DNA from: Cordilura impudica
Lineage: Eukaryota > Arthropoda > Insecta > Diptera > Scathophagidae
NCBI GenBank assembly: GCA_963682025.1
Contig: OY821517.1
Location: 295,290,344 to 295,354,343 of the forward strand
Length of the DNA stretch: 64,000 nucleotides
Direction of reading: 5' to 3'
Shown here: positions 34,346 through 45,211 of the stretch, one piece after another
Layout of the letters: every line of letters starts with the position of its first letter
Numbering within the stretch: position 1 is the first letter of the stretch
Translations under genes and position numbers: made by a program
Notes under the pieces: generated by a model
Database searches by the model: none
Told to the model about the DNA's origin: nothing
The model's input: the letters and a program-made list of their open reading frames with translations, nothing else

Positions 34346-34899
34346 TATTATGTAACAAAAAAGTGTCATATATTATTCTTTAATTTATATGAGAGAGATA
34401 GAGAATTTATGGAACTTGAGGAGTTGCGGAACGTGTCAACCAATGTCACATAAATGAGACTAGTTTCGGCAGGTTGCAACTTTTGTCAAATACATATAAA
34501 ACTTTTCAACTAACAACTTTTTAGTCAAATATTTAAAAAATCAGTATATTCGGTTTTTAATGCTTAAAAAATCTGACATCCCAAAAACACGGTTAGTGGC
34601 TCTCCAGGTTGTGATTTAAATCGTTTTTCAAAACGCTTTCTTGGTCATTTGTGTTTGCGGTATTTTCATGTCACAATGTCATTATGTGACTTCAAGTTGA
34701 TCACAAATTATTCATTGATGAACAGCTGTTTGAAACACAAATGGAGTCATGCATAAACATTCGACTTGTCAATGACTCAGTGGCCAAATGTTTAAAGTGG
34801 GAAGTAGTAGAATAAGTCATATTTGACTGTTTAAATAGAAAATTTTAAAAAGCTAATAAGAGCTAGTAGAAAAAATCATAAAAAAAGCATCATAGGATC
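34346..34899. other. Intergenic stretch after Cdep
   Basis: No gene or bounded repeat is recognised. Confidence 0.4.
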
Positions 34900-35342
34900 T
34901 GGGATATTCTACAAGAGGTCAGTTGTGTCCACTTTGTCCTAAATTCAAGGTCAGCTCTATCTTCAATTAGATTCGACAGCTCGGATAGAGGGATTCTAAA
35001 CGTCAGCCTGCTCGTTTCCTTTGACCCCACTATGTCCTGGATCCCATATCAGCCTCACAGTATGTTGCCGGATTTGGTCGAGGGAGCTGATACACTCCCT
35101 CACACACACTTGTCCTCGATTTCAGAGCTTTGAGAGCAGAAAGACTGTCCACGAAAACATTAATGGTTGTTGGCTCCATATTCCGCTCCAGAATTATTTT
35201 CGTTGCTATGAGAGTTGCGTGAATCTCAGCCTGAAAAACGCTACATTTGTCAGGGATTCTCCGAGATACTTAAATGTCAAGTTGATCAGTGTAGAACCCT
35301 GATCCTGCACCGGCTTCCATCTTCGAACCGTCTGTATATACT
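34900..35342 (-). pseudogene. LINE RNase H domain relic
   Basis: Translation on the minus strand from about 35342 gives YTDGSKMEAGAGSGFYTD, CSVFQAEIHATLIATKIIL and INVFVDSLSALKALKS, the D-E-D blocks of an RNase H domain as found at the C-terminus of I/LOA-type LINEs. It is followed by decayed sequence with stops. No RT is adjacent; a piggyBac relic abuts it. Confidence 0.65.
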
Positions 35343-36070
35343 CAGATCGCAGCCCTAACTATGACAGAGTATTCCCTAGTAGGTATTTGGATATTAAAAT
35401 TCACCACCGGTGACATGTAATCGGTTTCCCGATCAATTTCGGTCCCACCCACTGTCCGTAAGATTGTGCCGTATCCGCAAGAGCTTGACATGGTTTCGTT
35501 GTTTTCTTCTTCGAGCGAATCCATTACTTCCTCGTTGATACAGTTCAAACAAACGGTTTTTATATGCGTTGTGCAAGATGGCTGATTACAGACATAACAT
35601 CTTGTTACTGATTTCTTATCAGCGGATCGAGGGTAAATGTAACATATTGGTCTCTTACTGGCAGATCTATTCGCCGCCGTTCCTTCGGTTATATCATATC
35701 CCATTTGATGACAAGCGATTTTAACATTTTTGCATTGCCTGTGGATTCGATAATCGGTTCTATATATGATCCATTACTAATTGCATAGCCAGCTCCTTCA
35801 AAAAGATTTTACGTTCATTGCTTTTCCGCTGAATGAATAGTTGTGGATTGGCACATTTGTACAGGTTATAAGCGGCTGCATCTGCGATATCAAATATATT
35901 AAAAAATTAAGCCATTTGTTATTTCTTTTGCAAGTATAGGTTCTATTAGGCCAATATTATGTTGGGTTTGGTAACAATACATTCTTGTTTGGCTGCGGAA
36001 CATAACATAAGTCAGATCATCGTCGAAACAAAATTTGGAAGAATTCACGACTCGCTTTAGGGAGAACTGG
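35342..36070 (-). pseudogene. piggyBac transposase relic, C-terminal half
   Basis: The 120-residue frame at 35704-35342 contains the piggyBac cysteine-rich zinc-binding tail (RCYVCNQPSCTTHIKTVCLNC). Upstream on the minus strand, broken frames give RTYTCKRNNKW, a piggyBac block found before that tail. It is inactive. The N-terminal half of a piggyBac lies at 38700-39480 on the same strand, so the two may be one element split by insertions (inference). Confidence 0.65.
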
Positions 36071-36322
36071 TTTATTTGAGGGAATTATTCCATTTATTGT
36101 TTTTTTTTTTTTTTTTTTTTTTTGTTGTAACATTTGTTCTACTAATGGATAGCTGCAAAAAATTTATACATCGTTATAATTCGTCTTTATTGATACTAGC
36201 AGAGCCCAGCCCTCGACATGCGAGTGCAAATTCTAGGAAATTTTATTTCTTAATTCAATTTTTTTCTTTCAATATTTTTTAAACAATATATATATAAAAA
36301 AATTTATGAATATTTAAATAAA

Positions 36323-36563
36323 AGAAAGATAATAATTTTTGTAATGTAAGAGAAATATTAGAAAAAAATTGAAGACAGCGCTGTTCTTTTCTTTCAAATG
36401 TTGAGTTAAATAGTTGATTAAGCATAAGTTGAAGTAATAGGCAGAAGGATGCTGACGATGAACAAGTCGCTTTGTTCGAAAGTAGCTACTCCATCTAGCG
36501 CTGTCTTCAATTTTTTTCTAATATTTCTCTTACATTACAAAAATTATTATCTTTCTTTCATTA
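36323..36563. repeat. Foldback element with about 62-bp inverted arms
   Basis: The left arm reads AGAAAGATAATAATTTTTGT through GAAGACAGCGCT (to 36382). The right arm is its inverted copy from AGCGCTGTCTTCAATTTTTT (36496) to ATTATTATCTTTCTTTC (36561). The arms are almost perfect, with about 113 bp between. Confidence 0.8.
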
Positions 36564-37118
36564 GAAAAATATATACATGATCTTAAACCGAACAATAAAT
36601 GACTAATTATTCCAATACAGATCAACAATACATAACAATAACATACAACACATGAGGTACAATGCGTTTGTGTAATCTGTTAAGATTTCACATGCCATAA
36701 CAGTTCCATCTAATGGACAATGGCAAAAACACAGAGCTGTTCACATTACAAGACTTGTAATTGATCTGGCTATGTTAATGTAGAGAAAGCTAAAAATTAG
36801 AAAAGCTCAGCTTGTTCATACAAACTCTCGTATATAAAAAGAAAAACATTTCTCATGTTCTTTTCTTTCAAATGTTGAGTTAAATAGTTGATTAAGCATG
36901 AGTTGAAGTAATAGGCAGAAGGATGCTGACGATGAACAAGTCGCTTTGTTCGAAAGTAGCTACTCCATCTAGCGCTGTCTTCAATTTTTTTCTAATATTT
37001 CTCTTACATTACAAAAATTATTATCTTTCTTTCATTAGAAAAATATATACATGATCTTAAACCGAACAATAAATGACTAATTATTCCAATACAGATCAAC
37101 AATACATAACAATAACAT
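36383..37118 (+). repeat. 262-bp direct duplication
   Basis: 36383-36644 and 36857-37118 are nearly identical, both from GTTCTTTTCTTTCAAATG to CATAACAATAACAT, separated by 212 bp. The second copy carries only the right arm of the adjacent foldback element. Confidence 0.85.
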
Positions 37119-37183
37119 TTAAATAAAATTCATTAAATTGTGAATTTTTAAATAAAATTCATTATAATTTCAATATAAAGATA

Positions 37184-38425
37184 CGAGGGCCGATCAATAA
37201 ATCCGTGACTTTTAGAATGAAACAGTTTTTTTTTTTTTGCAAAAAAAAAATTATTTTTCAACATAATCTCCTTTTAGCTCAATACACTTAGTCCAACGTT
37301 TCTCCAATTTGTAAATCCCTTCCAAAAAAGTAGGATTTTTCGAGGTCCATAAAATAGGCATTTGTTTGATGAACAATTTCATCGTTGGAGCTAAATCTCT
37401 TTCGACCGAGCCATTTATTTAGGTTTGGAAATAGGAAATAGTCACTGAGGCCTAAATCCGGAGAACATGGCGGATGAAGTACCAATTCGTATCCCAATTC
37501 ATGGAATTTTGGCATTGAGACTGCACACGTGTGCACCCGTGCATTATCTTGATGAAAAAAACTTTTTTCTTGGTCATATGGGGTCGTTTTTTTTAAATCC
37601 TCGTTAAATCGGTCCAATAAGTTGGCATAACATTCGCTGTTTATTGTTTTTTCCTTTTGAAAGTAATCGATGTGGATTATCCCGCGTGCATCCCAAAAAA
37701 CTGTTGCCATCACCTTATTGGCCGACAAAGTTACCTTGGCCTTCTTCGGAGCCGGTTCACCCGGAGAAATCCATTGTTTAGACTGCGGAGTATTATAATG
37801 GATCCATGTTTCATCCACAGTTACAAAGCGCCGCAAAAACTCATTCGAATTGCGGTTAAACAACTCCAAACAATCCTTTGAAGTTATCACACGATTACGT
37901 TTATGGTCAATTGAGAGCAAACGCGGCACCCATCTTGCACACAGCTTTTTTAAACCCAACTGATCATTTAAAATCAAAACCACACTGCCATGTGAAATGC
38001 CTATGGTATCAACAATATCATACATTTCGACATTTTCGGGTGTATTGACCTCAATTGGCCATCCAGAACGTTCAGCGTCATTTGTATTTGAGCGACGGAA
38101 GTCAGTAAACCACTTTTTTTACCATTGAAATCGATGGTGCAGACTCCCCATAGACTTTATCAATCTTTTCCTTGGTTTGATTGACGATTTTTTTCGCAAA
38201 AAATAATGTTTAGTGAGCACTCGAAATTCACTTTTTTCCATTAAAAAAAAAATAAAAACACGAGGTTGTATGTTTTGAACAGCTGTTAAACGCAAAGTAA
38301 ATGACGGAAATTGCTCAAAATTTTACAATAGTCTATCAACAGGTGGTATTTGATGGGAGCAGTATTGCATTTCATATAACTACGAGGGAAGTTCGAAAAG
38401 TCATGGACTTATTGATCCGCCCTCG
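37184..38425 (-). mobile_element. mariner (DD34D) transposon, complete
   Basis: Termini CGAGGGCCGATCAATAAATC and, inverted, CGAGGGCGGATCAATAAGTC differ at few positions over 30 bp and are flanked by TA (37182-37183 and 38426-38427). 1242 bp with one transposase gene on the minus strand. Confidence 0.9.
37251..38241 (-). pseudogene. mariner transposase, two homopolymer frameshifts
   Basis: The ATG at 38241 (MEKSEFRV) opens the frame. An extra A in the seven-A run near 38120 breaks it within the helix-turn-helix region, and the main frame resumes through 37288. Catalytic blocks are VTVDETWIHY, HQDNARVH and CSPDLGLSDYF, giving Asp-Asp-34-Asp spacing. An extra T near 37325 shifts the last residues; the other frame then continues WTKCIELKGDYVEK to TAA at 37251. 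Only two one-base shifts separate it from an open gene, so it is fairly young. If these are assembly errors in homopolymers, it could be intact. Confidence 0.85.
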
Positions 38426-38699
38426 TATATAACTGGATTTGTTGATAAATAATCTTATAAGAGCCAATTCATAACTCAACACAAATTTAATAAACATACA
38501 CACCATTGTATAGTTTTTTATTTGAAGCTTAAATATGTGTTTCATGTATGTGTTAGTAGCAACTTTAAATTAATTTTACTCCAAAGAAGTGTACCAGATG
38601 GTGCAAATCTGTAAATATGATGTACATCTGCAAAGAATTTCATTTCAAATGGTATATTTTTTGTCAAAATCAGTTCGTAATTGAAGGTATAAAATAAGG

Positions 38700-39480
38700 T
38701 CTAAGATATGTTACTAAATTTAATGCGTAATCCACCGAACGTACCTCATTCGGTTACTTGCCTACATAAGTTTCTGCTTTTAATTCAACGCATCGCAAAT
38801 CCAAAAATTTTAATTACGTACTTGCCTGGCTTTGATGGTATATACCGTCTGAATGAACGTCGGCCACGAGTTAATACCAGTTGTTCATTCATCTATAGTT
38901 AAGAATGATAATAGTTTATAAGGTTGTTTGGTATTTGCCAAAAACATATTCCAAACATCACGGAAAGCTGCTAGCTTATCTTCCTCCAAACGTTCTGATA
39001 ATCGTAAAAGCTGATGCACTCTTTCTAATGACATTACAGCTCGATGCATCCCGGTTGTCCAGGTGGTACAATGCATCCAATATATATAAATATATCAATT
39101 AGGATATAAATTTCGTTTAAATTTGTAACATACGAAATACGTGCAGTGTTATTAATTATAGTGTAGAAATGTCGAGTTTTTCTATTTGTTTCGGCTACTG
39201 TTTATTAAAGTCTCTGGAACTATTTTTTAAACGCGGACAGATGAGTATTTATATTTTGAGCTGTTTTAACAGAAATTCCTTATCGTTCTCTCAAGATCTG
39301 AAAATAGTGAGCTCTAGTTACATTTGGTGATCTTGCCCTCCATTTTCTTTTGAGCTTTTTATTTTGCGCATAATACCAAATTCCTTCTTCTACCACCTCA
39401 GGTTCTTTATCAGTTTCTATATTTTCTACTTCTTGCTCTTCATCCGTTTCTATATTTATCATCGATTTCTATATTTTGCA
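38700..39480 (-). pseudogene. piggyBac transposase relic, N-terminal half
   Basis: Minus-strand pieces: an acidic N-terminus ending KRKWRARSPNVTRAHYFQI (39462-39280), then MSLERVHQLLRLSERLEEDK with AFRDVWNMFLANTKQPYKLL and LTIDE (39076-38885), then IPSKPGKYVIKIF (about 38810). These are the piggyBac DDE_Tnp_1_7-type core blocks around the first catalytic Asp. Frames are broken and the middle of the protein is missing. Confidence 0.65.
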
Positions 39481-39603
39481 ATTCAACAATTTCGCTGAAC
39501 AAAATTATTGGCACACTTCATTAAAAACTATAAAATATTGGTTATTTGCGAAATTTAATATTTAGTTTTGGCATAGAATTTACCAATATTTTTGTGACGT
39601 CTG

Positions 39604-40145
39604 TCCCAATACTTTGTCTTTCTTCGACCATGACAAAAAAAATTTGGAACAGACTGGTGCAGGAGTTTCTTGTTCTATATTTTTATCCGAACTCTCATTT
39701 TTAAGATCATCTTCTATCTTTTCGGTTTCTTTTTCAAAACGATTCATTGGGTTAGTGTCTATTCGATCACTTGCTTTGCGTTGGACTCCGAATGTTCGCC
39801 TCTCATTATTAATTATTGAGTGTAACTGCTTCCACAGTTAGAGTTATAATAAACTGCATAAGCTCGACGACAATCTGTTTTATTGTGTATTTTACTGAAG
39901 TATTTTTTTAAATTTAAATTTATAATCGGCCCACACTTTCATCCAACCCTCACTCAGTATTTCGAACAGGAGGTTCCAGTTTGTTTAAATTCTCTCCATT
40001 TTTGTTCTACTACTCTTATTAATATATTTATATTTATTTTATTTATATTTATTTTATTTAAGGCTTTGTGAAACGCATTATACAGATCTGGATTTGTTCT
40101 CCATTAATTCGACTAATTTCTCAAACTGTTTTGTGGTAGTTATTG
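39604..40145 (-). pseudogene. Possible Myb/SANT-like (zeste-type) DNA-binding gene relic
   Basis: The minus strand reads TTKQFEKLVELMENK near 40130 and GWMKVWADYKFKFKKILQ near 39900, the pattern of zeste-type Myb/SANT domains often encoded by Harbinger-like transposons. A Glu/Lys-rich tail follows (39841-39614). Several stops intervene, and no transposase partner was seen. Confidence 0.35.
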
Positions 40146-40945
40146 TCATCCTAAAATTTGCAAGAATATAATTAAAACAAATGTTAAATTCGGCTGGGCC
40201 GAATCTTTGACATCCTCCACCTGCATTTTAAACTCAATATTACAACCAATATTGGGTACGGCTACCACTTTACTACTGTTGTCGGTACTGAAATTTAAAT
40301 TTCGAATACCAATTAAATTTTAAGTTAATTGCTTTTCTTGTTGGCCTGTTTCTATTATAATTCCTTGTTATAAAAAACAATGATCGCGTCTTCCTTAGAA
40401 AGAATTCGTTACTATTTGAAATATGGCATTATTTTTCTTTTACTAGAGTAGAAAACCCCTAAAGAAATTCATTATATAACGCAGCCAGCATTATAACACC
40501 AAAAGTTTGATCCCTATAAGTAAGTTTTGGGATAATTCATGATAATTCAAAAGAAAAATCAATAAAATATTAAAATTATAAAATATTTTTATGTGAATTA
40601 GCTAATAATTTTTAATTTTTAACTTTTAATTTTTAATTTTCAATTTATAATTTTTAATTTTAATTTTATTTTTTTATTTTCCATTTTTCATTTTTCTTTT
40701 TCAATTTTTATTTTTTTTATTTTCCATTTTTCATTTTCCATTTTTCAAATAATCATTTTTCATTTTCCATTTTCCAATTTTAATTTTTTATGTTTAATTT
40801 TTAATTTTCCATTTTTAATTTATAATATTTAATTTTTATTTTTAATTTTTCATTTTCTATTTTTAATTTTTAATTTTTTTAATTTTTAATTTTTAGTTTT
40901 TAATTTTTAATGTCTAATTTTTAATTTTTAATTTTTAATTTTTCA

Positions 40946-40976
<31 letters not shown>

Positions 40977-41207
40977 TTCATTTTATTTTTCGTTTTAATT
41001 TTTTCTTTCATATTGGCGATTTTTTTTATTTAACGTGATAACGATAAAAAAATTTGTGGCAATACTACTAACATAACTCATGGATGTTGTGTTTGTTGGT
41101 ATGATTTCACCATTTTTTGTGGTTTTTTGAACTGGAATGTTGTTGTACAACTATTATGTTCAACCACTCAAATATTACAACAAAAACACATTGCGTTTTA
41201 TGTTTTT
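40146..41207. repeat. Low-complexity TTTTTAATTTTT tract and hairpin-ended repeat fragment
   Basis: 40590-41000 is a T-rich tract of TTTTTAATTTTTAATTTT and TTTCCATTTTTCATTTTCCA units. At 40183 AATTCGGCTGGGCCGAAT beside AAAACAAATG is the hairpin end of another dispersed family. No gene is seen. Confidence 0.6.
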
Positions 41208-41516
41208 TTTTTTTGAGGTATCTACACATTTTTGCTCGTATCTAAGCACAATGGTGCCCGATTTAGCCCATTTTCAATACCAACCTGCTGGGAATTATGG
41301 CAAATGATATTATTGTAACCTTATCCAGCGAAATGTTTTTTTTTTTTGTGAATGAGCGTGATATCAACAGACAGACGGACATCGCTATATCGACTCGAGC
41401 TATAATAAGTATCAAGAATACATATACTTTATGGGATCGGAAATTAGTTTTTCGATGCGTTACAAACGGAATGACAAACCTATATATACCCTCTGCACTG
41501 ACGTGTGGAGGGTATA
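41208..41516 (-). repeat. Dispersed repeat, family B, uninterrupted copy
   Basis: Runs from GAGGTATCTACACATTTTTG to the terminal hairpin TATACCCTCTGCACTGACGT and GTGTGGAGGGTATA. It allowed the MITE interruption in the copy at 2010-3060 to be recognised. Confidence 0.7.
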
Positions 41517-42223
41517 AAAATAATTGTTCATTGACTTAATAAATGCTAAAACTTACGTTTTCTTTTCGGCCAGTTTTTTTAATAGTTTTTGCCCAATTTG
41601 ACAATTAAATTCGCCTTATTTTCGAAACGACTGAAGTCGTATACGACAACCGTAATCAGGGTGAATATTTGCCAGTGATCGTTTTACCCTTTTCAAGGTA
41701 ATGGACGTGAACGACGCATGTATCTCAAAAACCATCGCCATGACCTTATTGGTCGACAGACCCAGAATTAGCCAGCTTTGAATGTTCATTAATTTCTGGT
41801 AAGTTGTAATGGTTACGATACGACACAAAAATTCCTTCGGATTGCAGTTGAACATCACCAAAAATTCCTTTGAAGTGGTAACACGGTTGCGCTTAAGGTC
41901 GAGTGTGATCATCGCTATGTCCAAATATGTATATAAAATGCGATGTACCCACTCAGTTGAGATGCCTAAGGCCACAGCCACAACCACATCACGCACTATC
42001 ATTCTCCGATCGTCCAATATCATTCCAAGGATTTTATCGTCAATTTCGGGTGTGACGGCCTGGGGGCAAATCGTCGCATTCGATAACGAGTAAAAGTAAT
42101 CGAAATTCCATATTTTGGTTTAATATTTAAAGAAGACGGACAATCGTCAGACCTCGTTTCACTTTTACTATTAACTATGGACCATAACTCGTTAGCTGTG
42201 ACAGAGTAAAATTACTCTTAGTA

Positions 42224-43501
42224 AAGGGTCCGCCAAATAACTTTTTTTTTTTGAAAATGCTATAAAAAAAAAAACTACTGAATATTATCTCAAAATTCTT
42301 TTTTTATTTGAAAGTACAATCCTTTCGGTTAATAATGGAAACTAATTTCATTCAAATGGCTGCCTCGGCTGGCCATGTAGTAGCCTACACGATCGGTCCA
42401 ATTTTTAAGCACATTATCGATTGTGTGCAGCTGTATTTCACCAAGCGTCAATTGTCTCTGGCTTGTTGGCGTAACACTTATCTTTGAGGGCACCCCACAA
42501 ATAATAGTCCAACGGTGTCAGATCGCAGCTCCGAGGTGGCCAAACGACATCAGCTCTGCGTCTGATAATGCGATCTTCAAAACCAGGGCGCAAAACATCG
42601 AGTGTAGCTTCGGCTGTGTGGCACGTAGCGTCGTCCTGTTGAAACCGAATTTTGTCAATATCCTCCTCTTCAATTTTTGTGAACAAAAATTCGTTCAACA
42701 TGGCCCGATAACGATCGCCATTGACTGTAACGGCCACTCCTTGCTCATTTTCGAAGAAAAATGGCCCAATTATGCCTCTGGACCAAAATCCGCACCAAAC
42801 AGTGACTCGTTTTGGGTGTATCGGTTTTTCAATTTATGCGTGCGGGTTTTCTGTGCCCCAAATACGACAATTTTGCTTGTTTACATACCCGCCAAGATCA
42901 AAATGAGCTTCATCTGAAAAGATGATTTTTTTTTTTTGGCAAAATCGGCATCTTCTGTAAGTCGATCGCAGGCCCACTTAACGAAGCGAAAACGCATTGG
43001 ATGGTCAGTTGGCTTCAACTCCTGAACCAATTGGACTTTGTATGGCGTCAAGGTCTTTATGCAAAATTCGTCTCAATGATGCCTCCGAAATGTTCAATTC
43101 TTGAGAACGGCGGTGAATTGATGTTGATGGCGCTGCACGCACACTTTCTGATACTGCAGCAATATTCTCGGGTGTACGCACTGTTTTTGGCTTTTCACGC
43201 TTTGGTTTATCGATGAGGATGCCAGTTTCTTTCACTTTTTTCACAAGATAATGAACATACGGAGCTGACGGTGCTTCTCTTCTTCCAAAATCCGTACGCA
43301 ATTTTCGCACACATTCTGCAACATTACCACGATTTTCAAAGTAATGTCGTAATATTTCCCAGCGTTGTTCAAGCGTATACATAACCATATTCGTTCAGCG
43401 GAAGGATAAAACTAATTATCTGTCAAATCAGACATGAGCCAAGTGTTACCATTCACGAAATAAGCACTAGTTGAAAAAAAAACGTTAGATGGCGGACCCT
43501 T
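42224..43501 (-). mobile_element. DD41D mariner-like transposon, copy 2
   Basis: The ends AAGGGTCCGCCAAATAAC and inverted AAGGGTCCGCCATCTAAC are flanked by TA (42222-42223 and 43502-43503). 1278 bp. Different termini and protein from copy 1 at 6602 show a second subfamily of the same DD41D group. Confidence 0.88.
42329..43388 (-). pseudogene. DD41D transposase, frameshifted, all three Asp codons kept
   Basis: It starts MVMYTLEQRWEIL at 43388. The N-terminal frame ends after ILHKDL at about 43050 by a shift. The first catalytic block (about 42915) lies in broken sequence. The frame 42737-42438 holds FQQDDATCHTA and SCDLTPLDYYLWG with 41 residues between the second and third Asp. A last shift near 42440 separates the C-terminus, which ends at TAA 42331-42329. 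Confidence 0.82.
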
Positions 43502-43892
43502 TATTTTATTTTGGAAAATAAAAAATAATTTCGTTGGAAAAATTTCATTAACGAATGCGACGATTCGACCCCTGAACGTTCGGTGTCATTTTTGCTGGTA
43601 CGCGCAATTCTTTACCATTGAAGTTGATGGTTCACAGTCCCCACAATATATATATAAAGCCCTTCCTTGGTTTTGGATATGGTTTTTTTCGGAAAAGAAA
43701 TGTTACATGAGCACGCAAAATTAACCCTCTTCCATTTTCGTATAATGGCTGTCAAACACAAACTCAATGACGCAGCTTGCCCAAAAGCTAGTACATTAGA
43801 CTATCAACAGATGGTAGTTGCCAGAAGCAGTTTCAATTGTTAATTAACTACGAGGGAATTTTAAAAAGTCACAGAGTTGTAAACTGCCCTCG

Positions 43893-45085
43893 TATAAACT
43901 TTTTTGCACGATTTGGTCATTATTTCTTAATGAATTAATTTCGAAGTTAAACTGAAGAAAAAACTATTTAGTAAACAGAAAGAACTAAATAAATTTGTTG
44001 CGTTTTAGTCAATAATTCTCAAAAACTATACAATTTAATGTCTATTTCGCTTACTTACCTTCTTTACTCCAATAACAAAATATGTTTTAAGGGAAAAATT
44101 AATAAAGATTTTGTTTAAGATTTTAAGTTTATTGATTTCTTATCATATCTGATTTTTTGCCATATAACTTAATAATGCTTTGCTTCTGATTTTTTAATTA
44201 CATTTATAATAATAGTAATTATAAATTTTAAACATAATTCTAAGTGTTTTTAAGTGAAGAAATAATTTAATTAAAAAAAAAAACAAATAAAATAAAGAAG
44301 CAGAATATAAAGAACTAGAAATAAGAGAAGAGAAATTTAACAAAAGTATGGATATGAGAATTAAAACTAAATGCTTACAAGGAGATTGTTTAACATTATT
44401 TCTTTCTAATAAATTGAGAAAAATCTAAAAAAGAAACTTGGAATTTGAAACAAAAACAAAAGAAAACAAAAATGAAGGAATTAATTAAGTTATTTAAATA
44501 TATATATTTTTATTTTTTCAATATATTTAAACATTAATATTTGTATGTATTTTTTTTTTTTTTTTTTGTATTTTTGTTTTAATTGTATATTTTTAATGTA
44601 ATTTTATAAGTGTGGTTGTGTTTTGTTTTTACTTTTTTTTTTGGAAATAATGATATTTAATTTTAATTCTCTGTTTTAGCTCAATTAAAACAATGAGTTT
44701 TGAATTCATATATTTTGTATTTAGATGCTGCTGCTGCTGCTGCTGCACACACAATATTGCTAAGTAAGTTAGGATGGAGGAAGATTAGGAGGGAAGAGGT
44801 TAACAGGAATATAGTAAAAGCAGCTTTAAATTTAAAAACCATTTCCTTGATTGTTTATCTATCTGTGTATTTATTAACAAATTCTATTTGAATCAACATT
44901 TCGTTATTTGTTTCAACATTTCATGAGAAATAGGTGTTGATGTGTTTGAGTGTGTTGTCGCTGTTTTTCTTTTATAAAACGGAAATGGTTGGTATGATGA
45001 GTATGATGAACTCCAGGTGTAAGTGTTGTTTAAGAATAATTTTCATTAAATTAAAGGCTTTAACGGCGGCTGCGACGGCGGATGG
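43893..45085 (-). other. Ubc6 3' flank / probable 3' UTR
   Basis: The sequence is AT-rich and non-coding, downstream of the Ubc6 stop on the minus strand. It has a (GCT)n tract near 44725-44748 and poly-T runs near 44550 and 44630. Several AATAAA hexamers are readable on the minus strand, so the 3' UTR end cannot be chosen. No gene is recognisable. Confidence 0.35.
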
Positions 45086-45211
45086 CTAGTCAATGAAACT
45101 TTGTTCTACACAAGCTTTCACTCGCTTCTCGTATTCACGGCGATTTTCTTTATAAAGTTGGGCAGCTGTTGAATTAGCTGGAGAATTTGGATTGGGGTCA
45201 CTCAATAACGA
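45086..45211 (-). CDS. Ubc6: Ubc6 terminal coding exon
   Basis: The acceptor TTTCAG precedes position 45211 on the minus strand. The exon starts in phase 0, matching the phase-0 donor at 58109. It encodes 41 residues from [20 protein letters not shown] to [11 protein letters not shown], followed by TAG at 45088-45086. With the catalytic exon and a 15-residue first exon the total would be 151 residues, the usual length for fly Ubc6. The intron between the two visible exons is 12,897 bp of nested transposons. Confidence 0.95.
   Translation of the reverse strand, partial: SLLSDPNPNSPANSTAAQLYKENRREYEKRVKACVEQSFID

Larger units (their letters stand above)
36195..38650. mobile_element. GCAG-ended MITE broken up by later insertions
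   Basis: The left end TAGCAGAGCCCAGCCCTCGA at 36197 matches the complete copy at 60989. The adjoining interior (TTTATGAATATTTAAATAAA) and a part near 38540-38580 (CATGTATGTGTTAGTAGCAA) match its interior. Between them lie a hairpin element, a 262-bp duplication and a mariner. The right terminus is not recognisable. Confidence 0.5.
41580..43892 (-). pseudogene. Older mariner copy interrupted by a DD41D element
   Basis: The minus-strand parts at 43892-43503 (terminal GAGGGCAGT-like end, then decayed N-terminal residues) and about 42090-41616 (ILDDRRMIVRDVV, ISTEWVHRILY, LKRNRVTTSKEFL) are one mariner-type gene with stops. The catalytic C-terminal half and left terminus are lost. The DD41D element at 42224-43501 lies between the parts. 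Confidence 0.65.

Noticed and set aside
40590..41000. Structured tandem array of TTTTTAATTTTT
   Set aside because: No stable unit or boundary; treated as low-complexity sequence.
41490..41516. Hairpin resembling a terminator
   Set aside because: It is the end of dispersed family B, which also occurs near 3020-3060 and 60830; not next to a gene.
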